A stretch of DNA of 64,000 nt from Balanoglossus misakiensis (lineage: Eukaryota > Hemichordata). A model generated the notes under the pieces. It ran no database searches, had not been told where the DNA came from, and worked only from the letters and a program-made list of their open reading frames with translations. The DNA lies in assembly GCA_040954595.2 (NCBI GenBank), contig CM082586.2, positions 744,001 to 808,000 on the forward strand, given 5' to 3'. The position numbers and the translations under genes are program-made. Position 1 is the stretch's first letter; each line of letters starts with the position of its first letter. Below, in pieces: positions 17,546 to 29,564 of the stretch.

Positions 17546-17646
17546 TGCGCATGCGGCATGATGGGCACCATCTTATGCCGGAGAAACGGTTGCCAAGCGA
17601 TAAAATCTCTAGTCACCTTGTTGATTACGCCTTTCAACAAGAAGAT
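17546..17646 (+). other. Possible orphan first exon beside NRF-1/YY1-like motifs
   Basis: TGCGCATGCG (17546-17555) is a good NRF-1 core. CCATCTT (17567-17573), the complement of a YY1 core, directly precedes an ATG at 17575. From there 24 codons (peptide start MPEKRLPSDKISSHL) run to a GTAAGT donor at 17647. The arrangement looks like a housekeeping first exon, but I recognise neither the peptide nor any following exon before the LINE at 19 kb. The rest may lie in a long intron's far side or the exon may be an orphan. Confidence 0.25.
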
Positions 17647-17649
17647 GTA

Positions 17650-18966
17650 AGTGAAAAAGTTGATAAATGATTGACGCAACCAATTTGAGAAAATACAGCT
17701 TCATGTAATCATCCTCAAAACAGCGCTTAAAGCAATTGAGCGAATAATTCAATCATTTTCGAACCATTAGCAAATCTGTCTAAGTCGATTGGGACTTTGG
17801 CCTGACGTCAACATCGTAGTGACCTGAAATGACCTTTCGATTAGGGTACCCGAGGAAAATGCTGCCTCCCCAAATGTTCAAGCCCCCCCCCCCGGCCACC
17901 CATTCCTTCTGAGTGTATGCATGTTTTCCAGAGAACATGCAGGCTTCAAAGAATTCTTGCAACGTGAACTGCCAGTGCATACTGCGCATGTCTAGTTTCC
18001 CTATTCAGTTGTACCAACGAGAAATGTTTCACAAGTGCGCTGAGTAGGATGACACTCTGTTCCAAATTACGCTGTACTTTTATTGAATCTCAAAATCGTC
18101 ACACTTCACTACAGAGCTATTATCCAGGTTCATTGAAGGAGATAGTTTTACACCTCTGAATCGGCGTTTAAGAACTTTTAATCACAGTCCGGATTAAATT
18201 TAGCAAGCGATTACGTAGATCATTAGACGCAATTTCGGATAACATGACGCCTATACTTTATCGGTTTTGCCGCCAATTGTCGCCTTCTTTGCAAACACGC
18301 AAATAGCACTTAAGGCTCTGTACATGGATGAGGAATAAGTGTTAAGGTATTTACTGAGTAATTCCTGAAAGTATCTTTACGTGTTTGCTTGAGTGTCACT
18401 TGTATGGTTATTCTTATTTTTGAATCACTGTTTTATTTATTGTACACAAGAGGCAAGATACTATTAGTTATTTTACTGAAAATAGAATTGTTTCGTCGAT
18501 CGATGACTAATATTACGTCATGCAATGTGATACGCGTGTTTCTCAAACAAGTAGACTACCTAAGATTATATTGAAGTTACAATATGTCGAACGTTGAGAG
18601 CAATAGTTTGAACAGCAAGCGAATGTATAACAGAAATCTTGGAAAGAAAACCCCAAAGGTTATCCAGGACGTCATGTATTTGTGCGCCAGTACTAAATTT
18701 GCAGAGGACAATTTGTGCGTATGTTGGCAAATCTCCTATCAGGAACATGCAGAGTAACTATGAACAAAGCAGACGCGATGAAAACAAGATTCCACACTAT
18801 TACCATTGTCAGAATCAATTTTCTTCCACAAAGAAGCCGATCGAAGCGACTTCAAAGATGATAGCTCACGGTTCATTAAATGGACGCTGATAATAAGATG
18901 GGGTGTATCACCTCGCTTTAGAAGTGAAGAAATATATTTTAGCATTGAACTCGGTATCGATACTGA
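17650..18966. other. Intergenic stretch, no supported gene
   Basis: It contains a poly-C run (about 17882-17894) and several short open frames without recognisable content. The last few hundred bases adjoin the LINE fragment but show no convincing endonuclease domain in any frame. Confidence 0.4.
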
Positions 18967-20478
18967 ATCGCAGCTGTCGTTACGAATTGTTCGAGAAAGA
19001 ATGCAGGCCCGGGATATTGGAAGCTCAATACGAGTCTACTCAAGGATGACAACTATAGAAGAATAATAAACAACGTCATAACACAAGCCATAACAAATTA
19101 TCAAAAACTTTATGATTATAGAAGTTTATTAGATCTAATTAAGGTGAAAGTTAGAGAAGCAAGTATTAAATATGGAAGGGAAAAGGAAAAATATAAAAAA
19201 AAGAGACAAGCAATAATTCAAGAACAGCTAAAAGAAATTGAAGATAAATTACTTAGAGATAACAGGGGAAAGGAAGACCTAATAAACATTTATGAAGAAA
19301 AAAAGAGGGAACTAACTCAGCTATATGTAAATAAACTACGTGGGATTCAAATTAGATCCAGAGTGAAGTGGTACGAAGAAGGAGAAAGAAACAGTCGTTA
19401 TTTCCTGGGACTAGAAAAGAAAAGATCTAGAGCAAAACATATAAACAGGTTGATGGTTAATGATAAGGTTATTACAAAGACAGATGAGATATTAGCAGAA
19501 GAAAAGGCTTTTTATGAAGATCTTTATAAATCCAAGAGTGTTAATAACAGTAAAGTTAAAAAATACATAAATGACATTAAAATAGAGTCTAAGATCAAAG
19601 CAAGTGAGGCATTATTGTGTGATGGTAAAGTTTCTGAGGAGGAATGTCTAAAAGCCATGCGCAGAATGAAAAGCAACAAAACACCAGGACCAGATGGCAT
19701 TCCTATAGAATTTTACAGAGTGTTTTGGAAAAATATAGGTAAGATAGCAGTAGACGCATTTAATGAAGGTTATAATAAAGGTACGCTAGCCAATTCTCAG
19801 TGTAATGGTATCATAACGTTAATACATAAAAAGGAGTGTAGGCTTAATCTAAAAAATTGGAGGCCCATATCGCTGCTCAATCATGATTACAAAATATTAT
19901 CATGCGTGTTAGCTAATAGACTAAATCAGGTTATACCCAAGTTGATTAGTACTGACCAAGTGGGTTATATTAAAGGACGTTTTAGTGGCCAAAACGTTCG
20001 GCTTATTCAGGATATTATCGACTTCTCGGAGAAACGTAACAAGGGGGGAGCAATTTTGTTCCTTGACTTTTGTAAGGCATTTGATACTGTCGAACACAAT
20101 TTTATGTTCTTAGCTCTGGAAAAATTTGGATTAGGTCATTCTTTTATAACATGGATGAAAACTATCTATTCCAAGTGTAATAGTTCCATCATAAATAATG
20201 GTTGGATAACGCCACTTTTTAATCTACAAAGGGGTATTCGACAGGGATGTCCCCTGTCTGCGATTTTATTTTTAATAGTAGCAGAAATTCTTGCAACTGT
20301 AATTAGAAATGACGACGAAATAGAGGGTTTCAAAGTTAATAATTATAAAGTTAAGATCACACAATTAGGTGATGATATGCAGGTATACATAAGCAAAGAA
20401 AAATCTCTCATGCGTTTACTTAACTTGATTGATGAGTGCAGATTCCATTGTTGTATTCTGCTCACATGTCACCTATAA
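18967..20478 (+). mobile_element. Truncated LINE (L1/Tx1-type) reverse transcriptase fragment
   Basis: A single open frame encodes the central part of a non-LTR retrotransposon ORF2. It begins with the linker GPGYWKLNTSLLKDD (from about 19006), typical of the L1/Tx1 group just after the endonuclease. The RT blocks follow: TPGPDGIPIEFY, NWRPISLLNHDYKI, motif A LFLDFCKAFDTVEH (about 20056-20097), motif B RGIRQGCPLSAILF, and motif C QLGDDMQVYI (20361-20390), where the usual A of xADD is G. Homology stops abruptly at about 20448 inside the thumb region; the rest of ORF2, the 3' UTR and tail are absent, and the endonuclease is missing at the 5' side. The copy is dead. The + strand lies between the Rab and GPCR genes. 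Confidence 0.9.
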
Positions 20479-21610
20479 GAACATTACCGATAATTGAGAT
20501 TAGACTAAAAATTGCAATTTTTTTGTATAGGAATTGTCATCTATGTCCATACCTGCATACACACGTGGCTTATATCCAATCCACTGCAATCTTGGTTCAA
20601 ATTGAAATGACTATTGCATTAACTATAATCCCAGGGTGAAAGACACACAAATTCCAAAGTAAATCATCAGAACTACTGCGACAATCGCAAAACCGCCTAA
20701 TTCTAAGGGTTGTCATGGATATTAAACTGCTAATGCATTGGATTGTTGAAATAAGAATGCTAACTAGATGAATGTGTAACCAAGCATGAAATGGCAGATA
20801 TTCCTTCGCGAGTATCTTCAACAGACTTCTCTGCTAATTTATATTACGGTTGGCGCTTTTGCTTAGTTTATAGTGAGTCGCATTTAAATCATGTAAAGGT
20901 TTGTGCAAATCACACAATGATATTTTGTATTCTACGAAAACTATTTTTGGCCAGCATCGGCCTATATCTTTCGTGACTTTCCTTGGATAATTTCCTACTT
21001 TATTTTTATTTTCTTCTTTTGTCATTGTTTCGTGTTTTTTCTGGGGAAAACTCGGACATGATACTGTGCGTCACGAGACAGAGGGGCGGAGAGAGAGAGA
21101 GAGAGAGTGGGGAGGGGGGGGGAGGGAGAGAGCACTCCTGTCCGATGACAGACACAAGATGCGTGCGCAACTGATAGTTTTTGAATAAATTAAACTGTTT
21201 CACGAACATCCAGATAATAAGATGATGATTGGCCATACTCTGTGAATGTGATGACTTGCCTTTGATGAATACATTATTCACAAGAGACGTGAGAAAATTT
21301 ATCATTTGGAAGTGTTAAAGTTTCCACGCTGGATAAATATTTTGCCGTTGTCAGTGGATCTCGTTCCCTTGTGGTATCTTCTCCACAATTGAGAGGAAGG
21401 CGATCAAAGAATAACGAATCAGTCTCCTTTGATGAATCTGACCGAGTTGTTGCCATTCAACAAAATTGACGAAAAGAATCGTGGACAGATCAGTCTTCGT
21501 ACGGAAATGATAACAGCCTTATGTTGCGCCTGTACACCTCGCTGCTTGTGATGGATGTATGCACGCACCGATTGTTTCTGATGGCGTACAAGAGATGAAG
21601 CACAGACAAT
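20479..21610. other. Intergenic stretch with GA- and G-rich tracts
   Basis: No supported gene. A GAGAGA run followed by a G-rich tract lies at about 21087-21130. This is the presumed upstream region of the GPCR. Confidence 0.45.
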
Positions 21611-22570
21611 ATGTTGAACAGTGTACAACCTACTTTTGTCGTTTTCTTGACTTTGGTGATAATCTGTGGAAACATTTTGAATCTACTTGTCATCAGGAAA
21701 TGCAAAGATATCCCTTCTGTACCACGGTATTTTATGTCGTCTTTGGCTGTGGCGGATCTTGGAATAGGCTTCATATCAATCTTCGCTATTTATCCATCTA
21801 TCACTGGTGTTTGGCCGTATGGAGAGGTCGTCTGCTTCATCATCGGCGTCCACTCGCACACTTTCTGCTCCATTTCCATCGTTTCTTTGCTTTTTGTCAG
21901 CATTGACCGTTACATCTCCATCAACTGGCCTCTAGACTATCATCGCTATATCACAGACAGGAGAGCTATCGGTCTGATAATTACAGAATGGGTTGTCTTA
22001 GAAACATACGGGTATTTACTAGCGGTCATACAAGACTGGGATTTTTATCACTTTAATTCGGGCGCTTTGACTTGTGTTCCTGGCTATGGAAAACCCACTT
22101 ATAGGGTTTTCACAATCGTTGGCTTGGTGAGTTTTATTATTGTACCAACTATCATCATCATGTATATTTACGTACGTATTATGCGAATCGTGCGCCGACA
22201 CAAGTCTCAGATCTTGGAGCTCAACACTCCGAAGGACAGTGATCAAGTTGAAGTGAGAAAGAGAAGCAATGAGAATTTCAAAGCAGCCAAGATGTTATTC
22301 GCAGTTTCGGGAGCATTCGACATCGCCTGGTATCCGTACGGTATTTCGACTTTCTACCAAGCCGTATCGGGATCACCTGTGCCACAGTACGTCCACTTCA
22401 TAACGACATGGTTGGTGTACTCTAACAGTTTCTGGAACGTGCTGATCTACACAATCATGAACAAGAAATTTCGAAGCACTGCTTGGCTGTTACTCAAGAG
22501 ATCAACAAAATGTGGCGTTTCTCAGATCGAGCCGACAGAACGCCACTCCGACCAGGGATCGGTGTGTTGA
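21611..22570 (+). CDS. Orphan rhodopsin-family (class A) GPCR, intronless, 319 aa
   Basis: A seven-transmembrane receptor in one exon. Seen: TM1 (about residues 8-29) with GN, TM2 LAVADL with the conserved Asp49, extracellular Cys75 and Cys155 for the disulfide, DRY at 99-101 ending TM3, TM5 about 166-190, a long basic third loop, TM6 with W240-x-P242, and TM7 with NSFWNVLIY at 272-280, where the usual NPxxY Pro is Val. The N terminus is only about seven residues and lacks a glycosylation site. The tail is short and Ser/Thr-bearing. Overall layout recalls amine, trace-amine or melatonin-like receptors, but I cannot assign a ligand. The ATG at 21611 gives the natural short N terminus. Confidence 0.88.
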   Translation: MLNSVQPTFVVFLTLVIICGNILNLLVIRKCKDIPSVPRYFMSSLAVADLGIGFISIFAIYPSITGVWPYGEVVCFIIGVHSHTFCSISIVSLLFVSIDRYISINWPLDYHRYITDRRAIGLIITEWVVLETYGYLLAVIQDWDFYHFNSGALTCVPGYGKPTYRVFTIVGLVSFIIVPTIIIMYIYVRIMRIVRRHKSQILELNTPKDSDQVEVRKRSNENFKAAKMLFAVSGAFDIAWYPYGISTFYQAVSGSPVPQYVHFITTWLVYSNSFWNVLIYTIMNKKFRSTAWLLLKRSTKCGVSQIEPTERHSDQGSVC

Positions 22571-23594
22571 CAGTTCAACCGCGCATTGCAAGAACTCATC
22601 TGTTTCGAACTGTTACTAAAATGCAAGTAATTTTGTGTGCATCGTCGCATACAATACTTGAAACCTTACAAGATGTTTTCTTATCAAGGTTTCCTTCACA
22701 CAGACTGACTTTCCAACTTTCTTCTTCCGAGCTGCGTATGATTGCTGCTAATCACTTCGGAATCATACATTGTATATGATTCGAGCTGAGCTCGTTAAAA
22801 AAAGATATAAATAAGGTTTCTTAAAATTAACATCAGTAACTTGAGATTTTTCAAAATTCTCCGAACACGCTCCAAAGGTGTTAATGAACACTGTTATTGT
22901 ATTTACTTACTTGCGCTATTATCACTGAATGTGTTAATTTGTAAATAACCTTGACTTTTTACCATGCCGTATTTTAATTCGAAAAGAACCTTGACCGATT
23001 CTTCCGCGATGCTTCAATTGTCACAGCTTTTATCAAAACCTTTGGGAACACAAGATAATACTGTCTTCATCGGCTTTCATGATGAAATTTAATGACATGA
23101 TAAAATGAGTTGTCAATAAACAGCGTTTTTTTCGGACAGGGTAGTGATTGTCATGTTGATTGACAACGCGGAATGTTGTCAATCTTGTGTCTATCTCGTC
23201 ATGATTGATAGTGAAGTTGCATTGAATACTAGTATACATGTACATGTGTTATGTGTGTGAGACATCTAGCGCGAATTGTAACCCCCCTCCCACTTGTGAT
23301 TGCCCTTCCCTTAATTTGGCTTATGCCCTTTGTACATGCCACTGTAGCAGTCATTACTAAGTTTACCCATAGATGTTCACACAGGGTTCTACCAGCACCC
23401 GCATAGGGCCTGTCACCGGGGGGGGGGGGGGTCTTTTGGTTGTGTAATAATATGATCATGACGGAAATGCTTTAAAAGTATATGTGCATGTGAAACCATT
23501 GTTTGTTGTCATGACAAGTCACATGAGGTCACGTCATGTGATCAATGTACCCGGTCAAAGAACTGATAAGTGATGAGACAGCAAAATCGCAACA
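22571..23594. other. Intergenic stretch upstream of the SLC6 gene
   Basis: No gene supported. It holds a poly-G run (about 23418-23431) and, near its end, a perfect inverted repeat (see 23519-23541). Confidence 0.45.
23519..23541. promoter_or_regulatory. Inverted repeat upstream of SLC6 start
   Basis: TCACATGA (23519-23526) and TCATGTGA (23534-23541) are perfect 8-base inverted arms around GGTCACG. The element contains E-box-like CACATG/CATGTG cores, an AGGTCA half site (23526-23531) and a CACGTCA near-CRE. It lies 54 bases before the SLC6 start codon, so a role in its promoter is plausible. Confidence 0.4.
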
Positions 23595-26500
23595 ATGGAA
23601 GACACTAAAAGTCTCGAGAAAGAACCATTGCTGGACAGATCCAAGGTAACCCCTGATAGTCTATTGCAATGTCAAGTTTACGACGACTTGCTACACTGTC
23701 CTACTTCAGAATTTAAGGCTTACAGGTATTTTTATCAATGACTAGTTGAGTTGCCATATCGGCTGACAGTTTGTCGCGGAAGTGCTACGTGATGGTACTT
23801 CTAAGCGTCCACATATTGGAACCTTTTCATAAATTATAGACATTTATGTAAATTATTTATCTGTACAAACGTATAATTATCACTCAGGTTGTACATGGTT
23901 TAATGTGTTATGAGTGACGCAGCTGAGTGGACATATCATGCGCATACCGAGTAAACGTGAACAACACCCTTTGTCCTAAGCCACGTGAAAGGTCATTTGC
24001 GTCCTGCGGTTGCCTGTAACAGAATTTAGGGAGTGTCCAGATTTTACTTCAAGGGGGGGGGGGGGGGGGGCGGAGAATTTTCCAATTTTGGTGTAATATT
24101 TTATGGCCCCCTTAGACTTTTCCCCATTGGCCCTTGTGTATAAATAAATCTGTAAACGATCTATTTCAGGAAGATGAAGCGAAAGATGACGTCATAGTGC
24201 TGGAATCGCAACATGGGAGTTTCAAGTACAGAATTAGCATGATACTGTCATGTATAGGCTGCATGGTCGGCACTGGCAATATCTGGAGATTTCCACGAAT
24301 AGCAGCAAACAATGCTGGCGATGATGGTAAGTAAGAATGCGATCGTCTTATGCGCAATTTCGTGTGTACAAACATTCTACGTCCAATTCAAATGTTCTGC
24401 ACGTTTAACGTTAGATGCTTTAATCGTATTGTATTTTTTACCTGCAGGGGCTTTGCAATTCTTATTGGTGTGGGTCATGTTTTTATTCCTCTGGTCAATA
24501 CCGATGATCCTTATAGAGTACGCCATTGGAAGATTTGTGAAGAAAACACATGTGCCTATTTACAGGGATCTTATTGGACCCAAAAGCATGTGGTGTGGTG
24601 GATGGATAGTTATCGTTGATCTTGGAATCACGTAAGCATTACTATTAAATTGAACTGTGCATGTTGCATTGGTTCTATTTCAGATGTTGTCGACCAAATT
24701 TCTTTTTTTATATGCTAATAACTATCGCATGCGCACTTGGGTGGCCAACCGAAGCCAACTTGTCAGCTCAATCCACGTGATCGAATACGTCATGAAAGAT
24801 GTGTCAAAGCCAGCTGTCATTATCCAATCGATCGATAAGTGTGCGTGTCAGAGACAATAGAATAAAAAAGGAGAACGCGTATGAATTGACTAATTATTCA
24901 CAGGCGAGAAATCCAGCTGTAATCTTCTGCCAAGTCGCGTACTTATACAACCTATCTTACCTCCACAGATGTTATTATACAGTCGTCTTGGGCTGGTGTT
25001 TTTATTATCTCTACTACACGGCTGCATATCCTCTGCCTGAAGACGAAGATACTAGTCAACAAATATTTGACGAATTTGCCAAGGTGTTTATTACACTCAG
25101 ATTATTCTATGGTCCAAGTCAACGTGTTCTATATTTTGATATTTTACAGGCACTGGACGAATTCATTTATTATTTCATTCAATAGGCGGGTGTTGTAAAT
25201 AATATGCATACCAATCACGGTGCTTATTGTTACAAATTTTGCATTTTACTATTTCAGGAAAGTAACGTTCCCTTGGCAACACACGCGGTCGCCATAATCC
25301 TTGCGGGAATCACAGTATTATGGGGCGTGAAAAGCATAGAGATGTTCAACACTGTTGTAGTACCAATATTTCTCGCGATTATCCTGGCGACTTTTATTTG
25401 GTCCTGTACACTTCCTTATGCAGCAGACGGCATCAAGTTTCTGTTCACCCCGGATTGGAGTAAGTAATACGTGTATTCGTAAATTCAACTTCTAATCTAA
25501 AATAGCCAAAATCCAATCTTTATTTATACGTAAATTTTACTGAATTATCACACTGATTCTTGTTTCATGGTACATCGTTTAACTGTAGCAAGGAACATTT
25601 GTTCTTAATTTTCATTGTTCGTAAAGCTCCACGTTTCACCAATACCATTTCATTGGTTCATTATTCAAGAATTCACCTTGCAACCAATTTGTTACATGCA
25701 CATACGAAACCAACGCTCCATACCGAAGATTGTTAGGTGGCATGTCGTAATGTAATTTCAGATGGCTTGGGTAATTCCAAGTTATGGATAGATGCTGCCA
25801 GTCAGAATGCGTGGGATACTGGAGCAGGGGCTGGTCTCTTTGTAGCCTATTCTGCCTATATGACAAGGAGACACGGGATTCTTAAAATGGCAACGGGCAT
25901 CCCGCTGATAAACAACGTAGTCAGGTAAACATGGTCTGTTTCAACTAAAATAAACACTGTTTATTCTTAGACTCACGCTAACATTTTCATTTCATTAATT
26001 CTCTGTTGCTATGACATCTAACATGCGCTGTGGTTTAATCTTAAAGGTAATAAGCTAAATCCGAATTAGAATTGGTCATTTCAAGTTCATTGTTGTTGTA
26101 TTGTCATCATACATTTCGAAATTCAAACGGATCGTTGAACCAAATTTTATACACAAATTGTCGCAGAAATGATCAAATGAAGAATTCGACTTTCAGGTGA
26201 ATTAGGCAATGCTCAATTGTGGGTGGATGCAGCCTCGCAGAATGCATGGGACACAGGGGCTGGTTTGGGTGTCTTTGTTGCCTACTCAGGCTACATGACT
26301 GCACGTAATGGAATCGTTCGATTCAGTTTTGTCATTCCTATCTGCAACAACATTGTCAGGTAAAACATTTTTCCTCCATGATTACGTTCATAAAAATTAA
26401 AAGTTGGCCGACTAACAGTAGTATCTTGCAACTATACTAACGCATATTACTAACAATGATAATTCTCCTTGTACAGAACATGTAACAGACATTTCATTAA

Positions 26501-28042
26501 TTATTTATTTTTAGAATGTAATACTATACTTCTGTTTATAAAAAAAATCACGATGTAAACATAGAGTCCAGATTAACTCATGATGTCTTTAATATATTTT
26601 TGCGTCTACAGCTTGGTATGTGGTATGATGACTTTTGCTACCGTTTTCTCAGTGCAAACACAAGCAAACGCCACCAAAGAAGAAATAGTGCATCTTTTAC
26701 GGGACAGTGGAGAGGCAAACACTGGACTGACGTTTGTGTGGTAAGAAACATGGATAACTCTGGTCTTTTGACAAATAGAATCCTTTCAGAGTGTGATAAT
26801 GGTTATTGTAGTGTATTTTCTTTAACTGTAATCTACATGTGCTTACTTTCAAGGCTGCCAATCCTTTATTCCACGATGGACGCTGGAAGGGTCTTGGCGG
26901 TGTTATTTTTTCTGGCGTTGTCGTTCGCTGGTCTGAGTTCTCTTGTAGCCAATGTGGAACTCATCGCAAAATCATTAGTAGACTTTGGTGGTAAGTACAA
27001 TAATACTAATACATTTGATGCGATTATATGTAAAGTCATCATTTCGTTTGTGTGCGTATTAGTAAAGAGTTGGGTTGGCTAAACTATTTTTTTTCCTTCA
27101 ACAGTGAACAGGAAAGTTAGCGTTCTTCTGGTTGTGATATTCGTCTTCGGGTTCGGATCCATATCAGCGCTCGACATGACTTTCCTCATCAATCAGGTAA
27201 TTTTGATTTCTCCACTTATAAACATCAACAAACATCCAGCCAAGATTTACAAAAGTTTACTTTACATCAGTGACAGCCAAGATTAATTTTCTGTTTCCTT
27301 TGCCTGCAGGACTTCGTATGGAGCTTTGCTCTCATGATCTCAGGCGCAATGCTTCAGTACTTGGTTATCCGCTACGGTACAACTCTCTTCCGAGCCAGGT
27401 TGATTAATGAATACAGTGAGGACGATTGGTACCTTCCAAAAATGTGGGAATGGCTTGTGAAGTATGTACAAACGTCTAAATTTATTACATGCTTTTGAAA
27501 ATAATATTTTAAAAACAATACTATTTGTAGAGTTTTTGTTGCTATTTATAATTTATATTTCCTGTAAATTACTCGTAGGTTCTTGTTTATTCATTGTGTG
27601 TAATGATTTCCGTAGCTGATCATTCACGTCGATTTTGCAGGTACATAGCACCATTTGAGGCCATCGGTCTTCTTGTATGGTTTTCTGTCAATCAAATCAC
27701 AACCAACCCTGACGATTGGTACAAGATGGGTGAAACCACTCTAATGTCGTGTCTAGTACAGGTAGGTTTTCTTTTCTGTCATTTTCATAACACGAAAACC
27801 TGAAATATCAACTTCAACCACAAAAAAGATTATAACACCGAAATATGCTTTATGAAGGCATTGATGAGGTGATGGGTAATCTTCTTTGTCGACAGTGGCT
27901 TGGAGTGATGTTGGTCTTGATTGTCATCAACTTGATCTTTGTCTATTGCTACTTACGACGTTCACCCTCTTATCAAGTATCACAATCTCCACCAAAGACA
28001 GAACAGCAACGAGAATGTATAAAGAATGATCAGTTCAATTGA
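23595..28042 (+). CDS. SLC6/NSS-family sodium-dependent transporter (549 aa) with alternative TM6 exons
   Basis: A neurotransmitter:sodium symporter-fold membrane protein, probably carrying an amino acid or related solute with Na+. Exons: 23595-23645, 24170-24326, 24448-24631, 24969-25083, 25258-25459, then either 25762-25924 or 26197-26359, then 26612-26740, 26854-26990, 27105-27196, 27310-27461, 27641-27761, 27896-28042. With one alternative exon the frame closes at 549 residues. TM1 carries the family signature GTGNIWRFP; TM6 has ASQNAWDTGAG; TM8 has LSFAGLSSLVANVE. It resembles the bacterial-type NSS proteins (YocR-like) found in some invertebrates more than the classical animal monoamine/GABA carriers. 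The exon 4 donor (GTGTTT) is weak but is the only one keeping phase. Substrate unknown. Confidence 0.88.
24053..24070. repeat. Poly-G tract (18 G) in SLC6 intron 1
   Basis: A homopolymer of 18 G within the intron between coding exons 1 and 2. Length may be unreliable in assembly. Confidence 0.8.
25762..25924 (+). other. Alternative TM6 exon, copy a
   Basis: 163 nt, entered in phase 1 and left in phase 2. It encodes GNSKLWIDAASQNAWDTGAG then AGLFVAYSAYMTRR and leads to NNVV before a GTAAAC donor. It is homologous over its whole length to copy b. The acceptor is ATTTCAG. Confidence 0.85.
26197..26359 (+). other. Alternative TM6 exon, copy b
   Basis: 163 nt with the same phases as copy a. It encodes GNAQLWVDAASQNAWDTGAG then LGVFVAYSGYMTAR and ends NNIV before a GTAAAA donor. 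Because 163 is not a multiple of three, including both copies would break the frame. Confidence 0.85.
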
Positions 28043-29564
28043 TTGCAACATTGGAGGATTGCAAATGGCGTCTTCAGGTTTTCGTCGCTTCTCGGACTTA
28101 AACGGTTTCGTGTTTGTTTGTTGGTTGGTTTGTTGGCATAACTTTGTTCGCCATCTTTGTACAAAGAAAGAAAATTTACGTAGAGCAATAGTGATAACGC
28201 ACACCCTTATAACATTTACAACTTTTTGATTTGGATTACACATATTATTATAAGCGTTGGTGGCACCTATACTTCAAGTTTCAAATCGCATGTAAAACAT
28301 ACTTATTCATGATAACCATAACAAATGTAGAAACAAAAAGACAAAGCAGTGAATTTATTCTCGTGAAGTTTTATTAGAATTTCCCATGTAATTTCATCAG
28401 AAGCATTTCGTATTGTCGTGTGATAGCTGTGTGTATATCGAACCCACAGAAGTCATTGTCAATGACCTAGTTCCCACTGGTTTCTAAGAAATGATATTCC
28501 TGGAGGTATGACGTGCACGTACATTATAGAACATTGTACTTGTAAGTTGTAGTCAGTTAATGAAATCAATTTAATATATTCAAGAAATACTTTTGAACAT
28601 AAAAAATAATAACGACATGGCTGCCTGGTCAACATATCGGATCATATCATATTATAAATTGGTAATAACTGACGTGCACTTGAAAATCTTAGCATAATGT
28701 CATCGTACCACGCTTGTATTAGATCGGTGCAGGCATGTCTGAGTAAAAGACGGACGGACAAACGGACGGACAGAGCGAAGGAACCCAATCCATACATTTT
28801 CATTGAAAGGCGTGTACATAAAACTTATGTTATCTACTGGTACGTAAATATCATGGACCAGGACGGATAATGTTGAACACGAAAATGTCCTCTTATTCAA
28901 ATAGATTCTTCCTTTGGATTTCTAGAAACGTCAAATGCGTCTTACATATGTGCTGGTAACCGGATATCCTTAATTAAGAATTAGGAAAGTCAAAAACGTA
29001 TCAGCCCAAATATTACCAGAAAATGTGGACGTACACAAAATTCACCAAATTAAAGGCTGCCGGCAAGAGCAAGCCCAAGTCAAGATATATAGTGCATAGA
29101 TTTGTTTGAAATAACGACAATAATGATGATAATAGAATTCATCAATAGAATTGCACAGACGCCATATACATATCAAGACTTTCTAATATCGAATTTTCTT
29201 CACGGTTTGAAATTTGCTCCACAGAAATAAATAAATTTGCAACAAACTCCCAGTAAATAGTAAATGATGTACATTTGCTAAAATGCAATAAAAGGGTACA
29301 GTATTATTTATACTAATCCCGTGATAAAAACATCTTTAAGTTTAAATGGATATTCTATAAAATAGTTGACAGTGGTCATACATTTGATTAGTAAATATCC
29401 TTATTGACTGCGAACTCTCTCTCTCTCTTCATCCGATACAGCGAATTCAATGTAATCTTTCTGTCTTTATCAAACTAAGCTATGTCATAAAATAAGTCAG
29501 CCTACACAAAAAATGGCAGTTCCAGAATATTTTCACTGAAAACCTGCTGAATAAGTTATGCTTA
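28043..29564. other. Convergent intergenic region, SLC6 and ADCY3 3' ends
   Basis: About 1.5 kb between the two stop codons. It presumably contains both 3' UTRs. A TTTATT (minus-strand AATAAA) occurs at about 28352-28357. No further gene is supported. A short GGAC-type repeat lies near 28748-28772. Confidence 0.45.

Noticed and set aside
18566-18945. Frames on both strands just before the LINE, considered as endonuclease remnants
   Set aside because: No endonuclease motifs such as SDH are visible in any frame; the recognisable element starts near 19006.
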